Part shown: positions 1 through 10,456 of the stretch, piece by piece
Numbering within the stretch: position 1 is the first letter of the stretch
Layout of the letters: each line of letters begins with the position of its first letter
From: Flammula alnicola
Taxonomy: Eukaryota; Basidiomycota; Agaricomycetes; Agaricales; Strophariaceae
DNA: 64,000 bases
Reading direction: 5' to 3'
Assembly (NCBI GenBank): GCA_015499995.1
Contig: JADNRV010000069.1
Span: 186,001 to 250,000 of the forward strand
Translations under genes and position numbers: made by a program
The notes under the pieces: generated by a model
What the model was told of the DNA's origin: nothing
Database searches by the model: none
Seen by the model: only the letters and a program-made list of their open reading frames with translations

Positions 1-515
1 GAGATACTTCTCAACAGTATTAGATGGTATTTTGAGCGACTCTGGTGTGCAATATGAGAAAGCCGGTCGAGACGACTTTAGAGTCGTTTAGACTTGTTTT
101 AGACATCAAGCAAGTACTGATCCCAGGCTGATCGATAATTTCAAATGTAACAAATGTATTCAAATGCTATGTATCTTACCGCCGGCAACTTGATCGAATG
201 TTCGTAATTCAATACAATCGTTGAAGTCTATTAGAGACATCGATCTTTGAATTGATAAGGCACTTGAAGCTCTTGTCAATGTCAATTCAGTTCCCCGAGG
301 CCCCGAAGGCGAATCAATTAAAATTGTATTGACAATATATACTTTAGCAATATGCGTGCGAGAAACACGAGGACGAAAATCAAAGGACGGGCGACTATAG
401 AGTGGATAATACATTAGGAAAACGAAAATGGTACCAACCACCCAACCCATAAAAGAAGAAAAGATGACAAGAATGATAACCCTCAATCCCCCGACTAGTG
501 AACTAGGCTTTTGTT
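1..515. other. left edge, no gene recognised
   Basis: This is the 3' flank of the HMG-box gene. A minus-strand open stretch (160-531) has one hydrophobic segment but no ATG ahead of it and overlaps the HMG stop codon, so I do not call it. Confidence 0.4.
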
Positions 516-2066
516 TTATTCCCTCGACCAAAAAGCTGGCGGTGGATGCCCGTTCCCGGAGGTTGATGAAGAAGATTGTTGCGAGTGTGAATACCCTGAA
601 ACGGTCTGAACTGGGGGCAGGTTCCGCGGCGGGTAGGAAAGAGGGTCTCGCCCCAGCGCAAACGAGGGGAGGGAAGAAGACGAAGGGTACCCCCGTCCGG
701 TGAAGTCTCTTGGCATAGAAGCGGTTTGCATGTGGCTAAGGTGTTCGTAGGACGATGGCGGGGGTGGGAGAGATGGGGACGTTGGGATGTTCGATTGGAA
801 CGGGGACATATGGGGTTGACTAGGATAAAAGGGCGTGTTCAGGGTAGGGAAATAGTTCGGTGAGGTTGGGGGCTGATTAGAACTTGGGCCAGCAGGATGT
901 TCCGCCGAACTTGACCAAGGGCTTGCAGGCGTCGTGGCTGAGTACGGGCTCTGTTTTCGGCCGCCCAATGTGTTTGGCATTCGAGAGTCCTGGCCGCCTC
1001 CAAGCCAGGTGGGCGGTACTCGCTCCATCCTTGGTTGCCAACTTTGGTGCGAGGTAATTGACTCCGTGCCAAAGATAGAGGGCGATTGAGCGCTACCAGG
1101 TGACTGACCATATGCGAAGTGCAGTCCGTCATGGCCGATGGGCAACCGGGGAGATGTGCTCGAGCCCATACTCGGACCCATGCGCTCAGGATGTCCAGAA
1201 CCACCGTAGGAAAGCCTTGAATCGTGCTGTCCGTTGGATCGAAATGGAGATTCCGAGGAAACCTGGTGACCCGGACCGCGTGAGTGCGTCGCATATTTTC
1301 CATGGTCAATCGGTTGCGACATGCTGTACGGTGGGCGGGAGTACGAAGGGGGTAACGAAGCTTCCAGTTGATCGTCTGGCTCGGTAGGTGAGGCGGCTTC
1401 AAGGTCAATACTTCCCGACATGTCGTCTTGATGGTCTGCGAGGAGAGCTTGATCGACCGGTCTCATCGTCCCACCGTCAGAACGTCGGCGTTTCCTCGAG
1501 TTGTTCGGTCGACGCCGATAGACATAATCTGGGTATCTCGTATTAAATGTCTCTTTTAGTTGCTTTGCTTGCTCGAGGTAGAATTGTTTCTCGGACTGGA
1601 AAAGTGTAAGACAAAAATACGAAGACGACATGTTGTGCATTAATCACCGGGGGCATTGAGACCCATTCTTTGCTCAAAATCTTACTGATCTCCCCAGTTC
1701 GCATAGCCTGGTTCTCTGCAGAGACTTGTGGGCGTCTACGGCGAGCGAAAATCATAAAAGCATTCATAGGGCGTTTCGGAGTACCATCTGCATTGAGTGT
1801 TTGGGAGGTCAACGCCGTGTTGGCGTCGTCTGGAAACTGAAATCTATCAATGAGCATGAATAATATGAAGTAGCATGCGCACCTTCGAGGTCTGCCTCGA
1901 TTTTGTGGGATTCAGAATAGAGCGCATAGTTGCCATCCTCTGACCCCGATTGCGATGCGCGTTCGTCGTGTCTTTCGCTGCTGCTGTTGAGACTTGGATT
2001 GAAACCATTTGAGGAGCTTGCACTCGACGCGTGTTGCGGGAGGCCGTAATTGTTGTACCGGCTCAT
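516..2066 (-). CDS. HMG-box transcription factor (SOX/MATA-like)
   Basis: Nuclear DNA-binding regulator. I read three exons on the minus strand: 2066-1883, 1829-1648 and 1595-516, with both introns GT-AG (about 53 and 52 bases) and frame kept, giving about 481 residues. The single HMG box lies at about residues 79-148. It starts KRPMNAFMIFARRRRP, contains SKEWVSMP, and continues across intron 2 into EKQFYLEQAKQLKETF and a basic tail ending RKRRR. The rest is low-complexity Ser/Pro/Gln-rich sequence, as usual for fungal HMG regulators. The box is of the sequence-specific SOX/MATA class, so mating-type or fruiting-body regulators such as Coprinopsis Pcc1 or Ustilago Prf1 are possible relatives; I cannot assign orthology. 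No homeodomain or pheromone-receptor gene adjoins it, so a mating-locus location is not supported. Confidence 0.9.
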
Positions 2067-2456
2067 GATAGAGTAGATGAGCTGTGAATTTGAATAAGAT
2101 CGGTAAGGGCTCTTTGTAGTCGATGCTTGAGGATTGAGACGAAGCGATGGCGAAGGTAGGCGTTTGCACAGTGATCGGTGAAGCGCAAGCTGTCTCAGAC
2201 GAATCGGTGGAAAGGTAAAGGGCGGAACGAAATGCGGATGCAAGCAGAGTTTATGGACAAACGTATACTTGCTGTTCGCTACCACCAGACCACGGATGCC
2301 CCCTTTGTTCTTCCCAACTCCAGTGTTGACGTATTATCCCAGGAAGGGGTGCTTCTGGCAAACAATCCAGTTTGATCGTCGAGTGAATCTGGTTCGAAGT
2401 GCTCATGACATCGCTTGATGAACCCTTGCAACACTGGCTCACAGGCACACAGCGGA

Positions 2457-2880
2457 TTACCACCTCGTCGAATCTTTTCCGAGAATTTTCGACATCTGTA
2501 AGTAGACTGGCCCTCCTTCTGAACTACCAGTTCTCCGGAACTTGGGGTTCCTCATGCGGCTCAGGTGAACAAATAGAGCAACCAATCCACAAGCGCATAA
2601 AACCCCAAATGATCGAATAACGACTCGTGATGTTTCACGATCAGTACGCTGGGCCTCCACGGCCTTTTCCAGATTTTTTGTGGCGCCGTCGCAAGGAAAC
2701 AGTCCTCCAAAACATACACAAATAACCTGCGGACTTTCTCGTGAGCAATTTCAATCAGCGCGAATTTGATGCGGAGTTCCAACTTACCACCGCCAGATCT
2801 CCCGATCTGGCATCGGATCTGGGCCAAAATTCAAATGCTGCGCAGGTGCCTGCAGGTGCGCGTCGCGAATTTCCAATCAT
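2457..2880 (-). CDS. possible small single-pass membrane protein
   Basis: Tentative model of two exons, 2880-2788 and 2726-2457, with a donor GTAAGT and acceptor GCAG, giving about 120 residues. The second exon has a charged helix (NLEKAVEAQRTDRETSR) followed by one hydrophobic segment (FGVLCACGLVALFVHL) and a basic stretch (RMRNPKFRR), the pattern of a single-pass protein with a positive flank. I do not recognise the family. It sits about 400 bases upstream of the HMG-box start on the same strand. A rival reading without this intron gives a different C-terminus, so the model could be wrong or the locus non-coding. Confidence 0.3.
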
Positions 2881-3412
2881 GACGCTCTGCAAGAGGGATG
2901 GGCGTTAAATTGCACTCTGGAAGATATCAACGTGCAGCAAAGGAGCCTCACAGAATTAGGTGAGACGATCTTCGAGACATGTGAGCGCGACATCACTCCA
3001 GATATCCATCGCTGCGATAAATGGGGTGTGCATTCAGGATTGATCACGGCTCCGAAAATAGCGGGAATCGGGATGTTTGAACAGGTTTAAATCTCTCGTT
3101 GTTCTGGTTTGCGTGAGTCAGCATCCTTCACGTCAGTTAACCTTGCCTGAACCCTTTATGGTCCGCGCAACCCTAGGGTCATATCAGTGATTATTATTAT
3201 CTGCGCAATTTTCAACAACCGCGTAGACTCTGATAATCGCAAAGGTGAGTGATCCGAAAAGACCGTCATAAAATTGTTCATGTAGATATCCTCACACGTG
3301 TGCACCTCTCGATATTTCGTAAAGGCTTGAACAGTCAACGTCAACAGACGGCGTCAGAGCCAGCGACTGCTGGAATCAACAAACGTTGTGACGGTTGTCA
3401 AAGCGTGCGAGG
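2881..3412. other. intergenic, nothing recognised
   Basis: No open frame with coding character and no repeat seen up to the MITE. Confidence 0.4.
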
Positions 3413-3414
3413 TA

Positions 3415-3988
3415 CAGTCGGACCCCTCATAACCCATACCCCTCATAACCCATAACCCCTTATATCCCATAGCTCGACCCATCCACCAACTTGGTTCGCA
3501 GGGAATTGCATACCATAACCCATAGGTCCGCAATAACCCATAACCCATACCCCTCCGCAGGCAAAACCCATAGGTTTTGGGTACTATATTTGGTAAAATG
3601 TCGTAAGTTTAACTTTAGGGTTAAATAATTAGTTTACCGGTTGCCCACCAGTTCAAAAATCACCTTTTCGAACCTTCCCGACCAGCAAAATTATCATTTT
3701 CACCTTCAAAACATCCCCACAGCATGATTTTCCCACGATGCTTGTGTCGACAATACGGTCCTTACATGGTTTGACTGAACTTTTTCAGCGACTATGACTC
3801 GCAAAAGCCTACGGTATTGTCGATGATATGCATTAGCAGTGTATTAGCGTGAATCTGTTCTCCATTGTCCATAATTTCTTCGAAGATTTTCTATTCTATT
3901 TTTAGCCTACCTCTCAAAGCCCATAACCCCTCATAACCCATAGCCTGGGCTGTCCACCGAGGGGTATGGGTTATGAGAGGTTCGACTG
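3415..3988. mobile_element. Tc1/mariner (pogo/Fot1-like) MITE
   Basis: A 574 bp element without coding capacity. The ends are 30 bp terminal inverted repeats that differ at two positions: left 3415-3444 begins CAGTCGGACCCCTCATAACC, and the right end read on the other strand begins CAGTCGAACCTCTCATAACC. Each end is flanked by TA (3413-3414, 3989-3990), the target duplication of Tc1/mariner elements. Inside, further copies of CATAACCC lie near both ends (3445-3475, 3525-3575, 3912-3945), resembling subterminal transposase-binding repeats. The superfamily call rests on the TA duplication and the end sequence; no transposase is present. Confidence 0.85.
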
Positions 3989-3990
3989 TA

Positions 3991-5639
3991 TCCAGCTTTT
4001 GTCGATCGCTGGCATCATAATTCCTGTCTCTAAAACTCGACAATCGTCAGCGCTGGTAGTACGTGTGAATGCATCAAATGACATTTTTAGATACAATTTC
4101 TCCCCCGCCTGTGAACCTGCAAGTGTCGAAGACATATGTGAAGCTTCGGCTCGGGAGGAATACAGCCAATGCTCTTTCGAAAATGATGCAACGAACACCC
4201 ATTGTTACTGGGCGATACACCAAAGCTCGAGTTCTCGAGAGAAAAAAAGGGTGTTACTATGCTTTTGGGGTGCGGAAGGAAGATGTGGCAAGAAAGAAAG
4301 ACTCCTTACCTGGTCGCCGTGTGGCGCACTTTCGGTTATCACACTTGCGGGAGTGATGGAACAGACCGCGCTCCTGATTTCGTACGCATAAGTAGCAGAA
4401 CGCGATTCTGATCTGCCATTTAGCCCCGTAGTTTTTTTCACCGTGTAGTTTTGAAATAAACATACCAGATGACGATGCAAGCGTGCTACAATGTTGTGAG
4501 AGTATTATCGACAGCATAGTTAATAAAGGATTTCTCTCCCCAAATTGCACAAGCAGCCTGATGGTGAGAAGATTGAGAGGGTTGCGTGGGCCTTCCGGAG
4601 GAGCTTCAGGAAAGAAGCCTTCGTGTTGGGAGGAAACCCAAGGTCTTCTCTACCGCGCTGCCCGACTGGCAACCGCCCGATCCCAGTGGAGATCATACGG
4701 CACGATGAGATGTTAACATGAGACGAGCTGATGCCAGCTGAGATGGACTGAGCGTTGGCAAGAAATACGTAAAAAAAATTTGCAGCGTACCAATAACGGT
4801 CCTACAGTATATAAGCCAGACGAAATGGCGGGATGAGTCAGAATCGCGCTTATTGGGCGCACTTATTTAGCTTTAGCAAAATATAGCAAGGGAGTCTGTA
4901 CATTGCTTGTCAATATCTGCACCGCTTTAGAATGAGAAAGGTAAATCTTACTTCCTGCCCCGTATGCTGGCTTTCCAATGCAGCAGCACATTGCGACACT
5001 TTGCGGGTATGTCTCCATAGCGGATAAGCTCATAAAAGGCAGTACGAAAGGCAACACCCCTTTTGCTTTTTCGATCAGGGGACGTTCCCGGTGTTCATAT
5101 GATTCTGTCAGCGCGCGGATTTCGAATTCGCGCTAAGCACCTAGACCTTGGATGGATCCCTGACCCTCGATTGCGACCCCATCTTGGCCCAGGGAAGGGC
5201 AGGAAGAAGACTGAGCATGTTAGACCCATAAGAATAATCCCTGTGCTATCCTGCTGCCAGCTGGTTGGCGTCGATCGTCGTTTTATTCATATCAGGTCAA
5301 ATCACCAAGATCAGTGAACGTTGTTCGCGGATCCAAGAATCAAAAATAGCCTGGACTTTTCAGAGAAAACATAAGAGCTACTCACCTCATCGAAAGGGGA
5401 GCTTTCTGACCTAGTCTAACCTCTATACCTTCAGCCTTGGAGCGCGTCGCCAGCGATGTGGATGCGAGAGGAATACATTGTCACAGCCGTGTCACGTCCC
5501 AGCCTGACGACGCCGCTCCAAGCCGGGCGGATAAGATGGATCAGAATCGCTATCCTTGAGCAATATTTGTCGCCTCAGGACCTCAGACGCTTTCCAGAAC
5601 CTGTTCTTATTTGCCTCCCGACCAGAATTGGTGCATAAC
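3991..5639. other. intergenic, no supported gene
   Basis: Several short open frames overlap one another on both strands with no domain, no convincing splice chain and no homology that I recognise. Confidence 0.4.
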
Positions 5640-7320
5640 ATGAAAGATACGTTGACCGATGCTAGTACGTGTTTTCGCTTTTACGAAACCAGGGTTCAAA
5701 GGTGTGATCTCACATTCATCTAGATTTCCCCAGGACAGCAGACCAGCGCGTCTATCATTTAGGTGTCCGTCCTGGTGAGGTGGCCAATCGAATTGTAAGA
5801 AGGATCGACGTAGAAAGCGCAGTGTTATGGCTCTGACGATCTGATCTAGGTGACAGTCGGGTCTCCGTCAAGAGCGAACACTGTTGCAGGACTCCTGGAT
5901 GCCCAACCAAAGCCTTTTGTCCTCTCCTCCGAGCGTGGATTCTTGACAATCACAGGACGCTACAAGGGCACTCCGATTTCTATCATAAGTATCGGTATGG
6001 GCAACCCGAATATGGATTTTTTCGTGCGCGAAATTAGGGAATCCGTCAGCGGCGACTTGGCTATCATTAGGTTCTGAGCATTGCGCCACTCTATATTTTA
6101 TATGAGAACACTTACTGAACAACCAAAAGGTTAGGGTCTTGTGGCGCGCTGATCGATGTCTTACCTGGAACCGTCGTCGTCCCACAGGCCAGCGTAGCAA
6201 TAACTCGGAACTTTGATTTCGACTTTGTCAACCCAGACCATTGCGATGAACCTGCATACCTAATTAGTAAACCTGTAAGCGTGTCTGATCACGATCGAAT
6301 TAAATTGCCTTTTTACCATACCTTTGGTTTTGTAGGTGTCCGCCGATGAAGAACTTACTGAAGAGGTACGGGCGCTAGCGCTTTTCGAGTTACCCGTAAA
6401 TTTTCATATCTTCATATGATATCTCCGACGATAGGTTTGCAAGGCTCTTGAGGCTGCGAAACCACCCTTTCTAGCTCGCGCATAATTTCCAGGACGATGA
6501 ATGCTTCTGCTGACAGGTTCGTCTCCCGCGACCCCCATTCCCACAAAAACACTAACACGGACATTTTTTGCCAGTTTCTATTCGTCCCAGGGAAGACAAC
6601 GTCCTTCCCTGATCACAATGCTGACTTGATTCAGCATCTGCAAGAGAAGGTGGAAAACCTTTCAACGCTCGAAGTCAGCGATTTTTTTGTGTGTGTAATA
6701 TCAGAAGATGTTAAGACCTATCTCTGACAGATGGAAACCTTCCATCTCTTTCATCTGGCCGCTTGTTGGACTGGCCGGACCGTCGTCTCCAAGGTGGCCC
6801 CGACCCCCCTCACCACGGGGCCTGTCAATCCCATTATTGCCCGATCCTCGAATCCCACACACCTTGACCATCCTACTCCACCATCTTTACCGAATACGAT
6901 CATCAGAGCAGCTGCGACGCACATGGTCTTCGCTTCTCGTAAATCCCAGGATTTTATCACACCGCAGCAGGTGGAAGAACTCGAAAATTGGACCGGGAAG
7001 GTAAGCCTTTTTGCCGGTCTTCCTCTTCACTATTGACGAAACTTCGGACTCACATGTGCTATCGGATTGCTCTTCTTTGCAGGGGGTATTGAACGCCTTG
7101 GTAAACATAGAAATCCCGCAAGATGTGAGTGGCCTGTAATGCTTAATCGAGACGACATTTCCCTGATACGCGCCCTGGTTCTTCGCAGCGGGTGCATACG
7201 GACCAAGGCAGCGTTTGGGAATCGTGTAGGCACCACCCTATCGGTGCCAATTTAAATATATCTAGAACGCTTTTGTTTATTGGTACTTATGTACTAAACA
7301 CTTTTGATTTTCGGATTTAG
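5640..7320 (+). pseudogene. uridine phosphorylase (PNP_UDP family), frameshifted
   Basis: The family splits uridine with phosphate into uracil and ribose-1-phosphate (pyrimidine salvage). Exons start at 5640-5664, 5724-5794 and 5850 onward. Visible family segments are VTVGSPSRA, ISIGMGNPNMDFFVRE, GSCGALIDVLPGTVVVP, then METFHLFHLAACW and MVFASRKSQDFITPQQVE near the C-terminus. All introns examined are GT-AG and about 50-65 bases. Two places break the frame by loss of one base: near 6481-6490, between the FLAR and NASAD segments, and near 6596-6602, just after SFYSSQGRQ. No GT-AG intron can bridge either. The last exon reads through to a TAG at 7318-7320, longer than usual. Either the gene is dead or the assembly has two single-base errors here. 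Confidence 0.75.
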
Positions 7321-7784
7321 CCCTTTAATCACTGTGCATTGTGCTCGCGAACTCAATTATTCGCTGTCCGTTGACTCGATTATTCGACGTCGAGTGAGAA
7401 GGTCGCCTACGGTTGGTCCTATGCGTCCAGAATTCCGACAGCTGGATCGGTAACTAATGAGAGACAGGGTGTAGGAAACGGGATATACTCATAAAATTTC
7501 TACCATACGTACACGGTTCAATATTTGGACACCCGTTCTCGCAGATTTCAATCTGTCAACATTTAATCCGAACCAGCCCAGATGACATCCACGACACCAA
7601 GCTCCCTGAAGGACAGAGCATCCTCCCTGTCTACCAGCTTCAATTGGCCACGCGCAAGTAGATGATATGCGCTGGCTGGAATGACTCCTCCATGGCTATG
7701 ATCGTCGACACAATATTTGTCGACGGCGCTGTTGCGCCTGCCTGAGACAGCCCGGGTCTATGTCCGCGCATCTTCCTCAACGGC
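7321..7784. other. convergent intergenic region
   Basis: The 3' ends of two decayed genes face each other here; nothing else seen. Confidence 0.4.
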
Positions 7785-9644
7785 TTAATCTTCCTTCCCA
7801 TCTGGGATTCTCTGTCCTATGACCACCGCTATCGTTCCCATCCTGAGGCTCCCTCGTGACGGTCTCAGTTGCTCCATTCGGTGCACCCTCACCTTTATGG
7901 ACGCATTCCTCTTCAAATCATTCGAGCTTCTGTTCCTGAAGAGAACAACCGCACGCAAACTTGCGCAGTCGACATCCTGGCAGCCCCAAAATGACAAGGC
8001 CTCGAGCCTAGGACAAACCTTGACGCCGCGTCTTGATCGGCCCATTCCCCCGCCTCCTTCAGCAGTGGTTTGATGATTCCGCCGATTTTTTCCTGTAGTC
8101 CCTCAACAATCTTCCCAGTCCAGAACACGAATCGAGGGACAAAGAAGTAAGGACCGGCATGTACCCTAAGATCGCCTCCGCGCGCCCCGGTTCCATCGAG
8201 ATCTTGAAGTGGGACAGCGTGAGATGGGTCAGGTTTAACAGGCGGGGGTCACGAAAGATAGATTCTAGTCGCGGAAATACGGGCAAGGGGGGTGTTTCTT
8301 CAGTGCTATCTCGCGCCGCGGTGTCGACATTGGTAAACGCCACTTTCTCGAGGGCTGGAACCAAAAACTTCCGAGGACGCATGCGGTCGTTTCCTCTCCT
8401 TCGCACTGCAGGCTGATGTCACGTAGGGACGGAAAACTAACGACACCGCGCATATATTTGTGCGGCGATGATGGGAGCGAGTAGCCTCGCAGGAAAACCG
8501 TGTCGTTACGCTTGCAGGAACGTCTTCAACCCAAAGATCGAGTTTTTCCAACTCTGGAGCATTGATCATGGATAAAAAGCGATGGATATCGCCTGTATTT
8601 GGGTAAGTCCAGTCGAACTCTTTAGGTGATTAAGTTTCACCGGGTGCATCTCAATCAACGAATGGCAGTGTTGTCCGCAGGTTCGCCATCCAATGGAAGT
8701 GTGACATCGAAGTACGGAACGGTGTCAGCCAAGGTCAACTCCTCAGAAGAGGGGTGAGGGCTAGGAAACGGCAAAGCGTCGACATCTTGAGGTAATAGTG
8801 GTCTCTCGAGGCGCCATGTTTCCTCGGAGAATAGCTGAGCTCTAGAGATCTCAGATTTGTAACGAGAGTGATTGGGAAATTGAAAATGGGGACTTGTTCG
8901 AGTTTGAGGTGGAGGAGACGCTTGTGCTCGCAGTGGGCTTGCTCGACAGTAATTTGTCGTTTAAAATGGTGGTTCCCTGTCCAACAGGCTTGGTGCTTCA
9001 ATAAAGCTAGGATATGAGGTGGTAATGGCGAGAGCAAGACACCGAAGCTGAGGGAATGTTTTTACGTGGTCGTTTAATGAAGGTAGGAGGTATACCAAAG
9101 GGACGGCCGTCTTGCATTGAGGGATAACTAGCCACTCGACCGAAGTGATGTTGGATTTCGCAAGTAGTTCAGCCATTTGAAAACATTCCTGAGTCGGTAA
9201 AGTGTGAGGTAAAGTGCGGAAGTCGATCTCAAGGGGAGTATTTCTTGAGCGCTTGAGAATGTCTGCGCTGCTTCAGGCTTGCGAAACCATGAAGAGAACA
9301 CGAGCCCAGAGATTGGGCGAATAAAGTGCAATCGTACGCCATTTAGCATACATGCGACAGTATAACTGGGGGTCGGTAGTTGGGTCCTCGAAGTCGAATC
9401 CAATGAAAGCAAGGAAGATTTGGATGAGAAGTTCAGTGGGTAGCCAATTAATGGGTTCTTTCTGTGCTTCAAGCTCGTTACGCTTTCCCTCTAGGGAGCT
9501 CCTTTCGCTGAATACATCCTCTTTCATCCTCCGGAGATCGTTTATAATTCGTTGGAATTCTTCTTCTCGTCGCCCAAGACTTTGGAGTTGGGCAGTGAGA
9601 ACCTCCAATTCAGCATCTATAGATATCCGGCTTCTTCTTCCCAT
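7785..9644 (-). pseudogene. F-box/LRR-like protein, degenerate
   Basis: F-box proteins of Agaricomycetes usually have an N-terminal coiled coil, an F-box and a long leucine-rich-like region, and act as substrate receptors of SCF ubiquitin ligases. From the ATG at 9644 there is a coiled coil (LTAQLQSLGRREEEFQRI), then the F-box (INWLPTELLIQIFLAF) and the usual YSPNLWARV segment. The same frame meets TGA near 9292 but then continues with family-like sequence (LKRSRNTPLEIDF, FPQLRCLALAI). Downstream the conserved pieces jump among frames: LRSLELSYSP, EELTLADTVPYFDV, ELEKLDLWVEDVP, LTHLTLSHFKISMEPG, CPRLEALSFWGCQDVD. Some jumps could be unseen introns, but the number of breaks and the in-frame stop point to a pseudogene. 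Confidence 0.65.
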
Positions 9645-10456
9645 TTTCTGAGATAGCGAGTAGTTAGATATAGAGGTTGCTTTTGTCAAGAAATGAGTCT
9701 AAGCTCGTTGATCCTCACCGTGAACACGCGCCGAAGTTGACGGTCGCGACGATGGCGGGTGTGACAGTTCGTGTTCTCGTCACTACAAGTCATGTGCACT
9801 GTGATTATAACTGACTATCATTTGATTTATAAAGTCTGTTTTTATGTTATAAGAGACTACATACTATCAACAACTTGGAAGTTCGAATTTTCGTCGAATC
9901 AGGAAAGGTCATACCACGTACTTATGTATGTCAAGTAATGGCATATTAGTACGTGAAATGTAACTGTCTTAATCCTTAACTGATAACCGATGGGAGGCGT
10001 TTCTCGCTTCTTGCATCCTGTGATTTGATTAAGCATCGCGGAGAGGGTCAAAACCATATGCACAGAGAGCCGCGACATTGAACAAAGCCAGTCGTATTCC
10101 CCCGAGGTCTGCACTCATACAAGTATATGTCTCCAGACAATGAAATAAATAAACGTTCTTTTCACTATAGCAATCCGGACTGAAGCCTGGGTAATTCCTT
10201 TGTTCGCCACCTACGATTTTTCGAACATTGGACTCCTGACCTTGGCTTCTTGCTTCCAATTTCAAAGCTCCAAACCTCGTTCTCTCGCTTATCGGCCGAG
10301 TCGTCGAAGCAAAGCTTACAAAGTGCTCAAGCCCATGCGGCTGATTCTAAAAATTGGCGACGCCAGTGAGCAGGTGACACCGAGCTCATATGATGGAAGG
10401 TGCCAAAACTCACGTAAAATGTCACTTTAATTCAGTGCTCTTCGTTTCCTTCCACA
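9645..10456. other. divergent intergenic region, upstream of GH31 gene
   Basis: No coding signal. It should hold the promoter of the alpha-glucosidase gene; I saw no decisive motif. Confidence 0.4.

Noticed and set aside
160..531. 123-codon minus-strand frame with a hydrophobic segment
   Set aside because: No ATG before the hydrophobic stretch, overlaps the HMG stop, no family recognised.
3421..3575. CATAACCC series resembling telomeric repeat
   Set aside because: It lies inside a MITE with inverted ends, in both orientations, and differs from the fungal TTAGGG unit.
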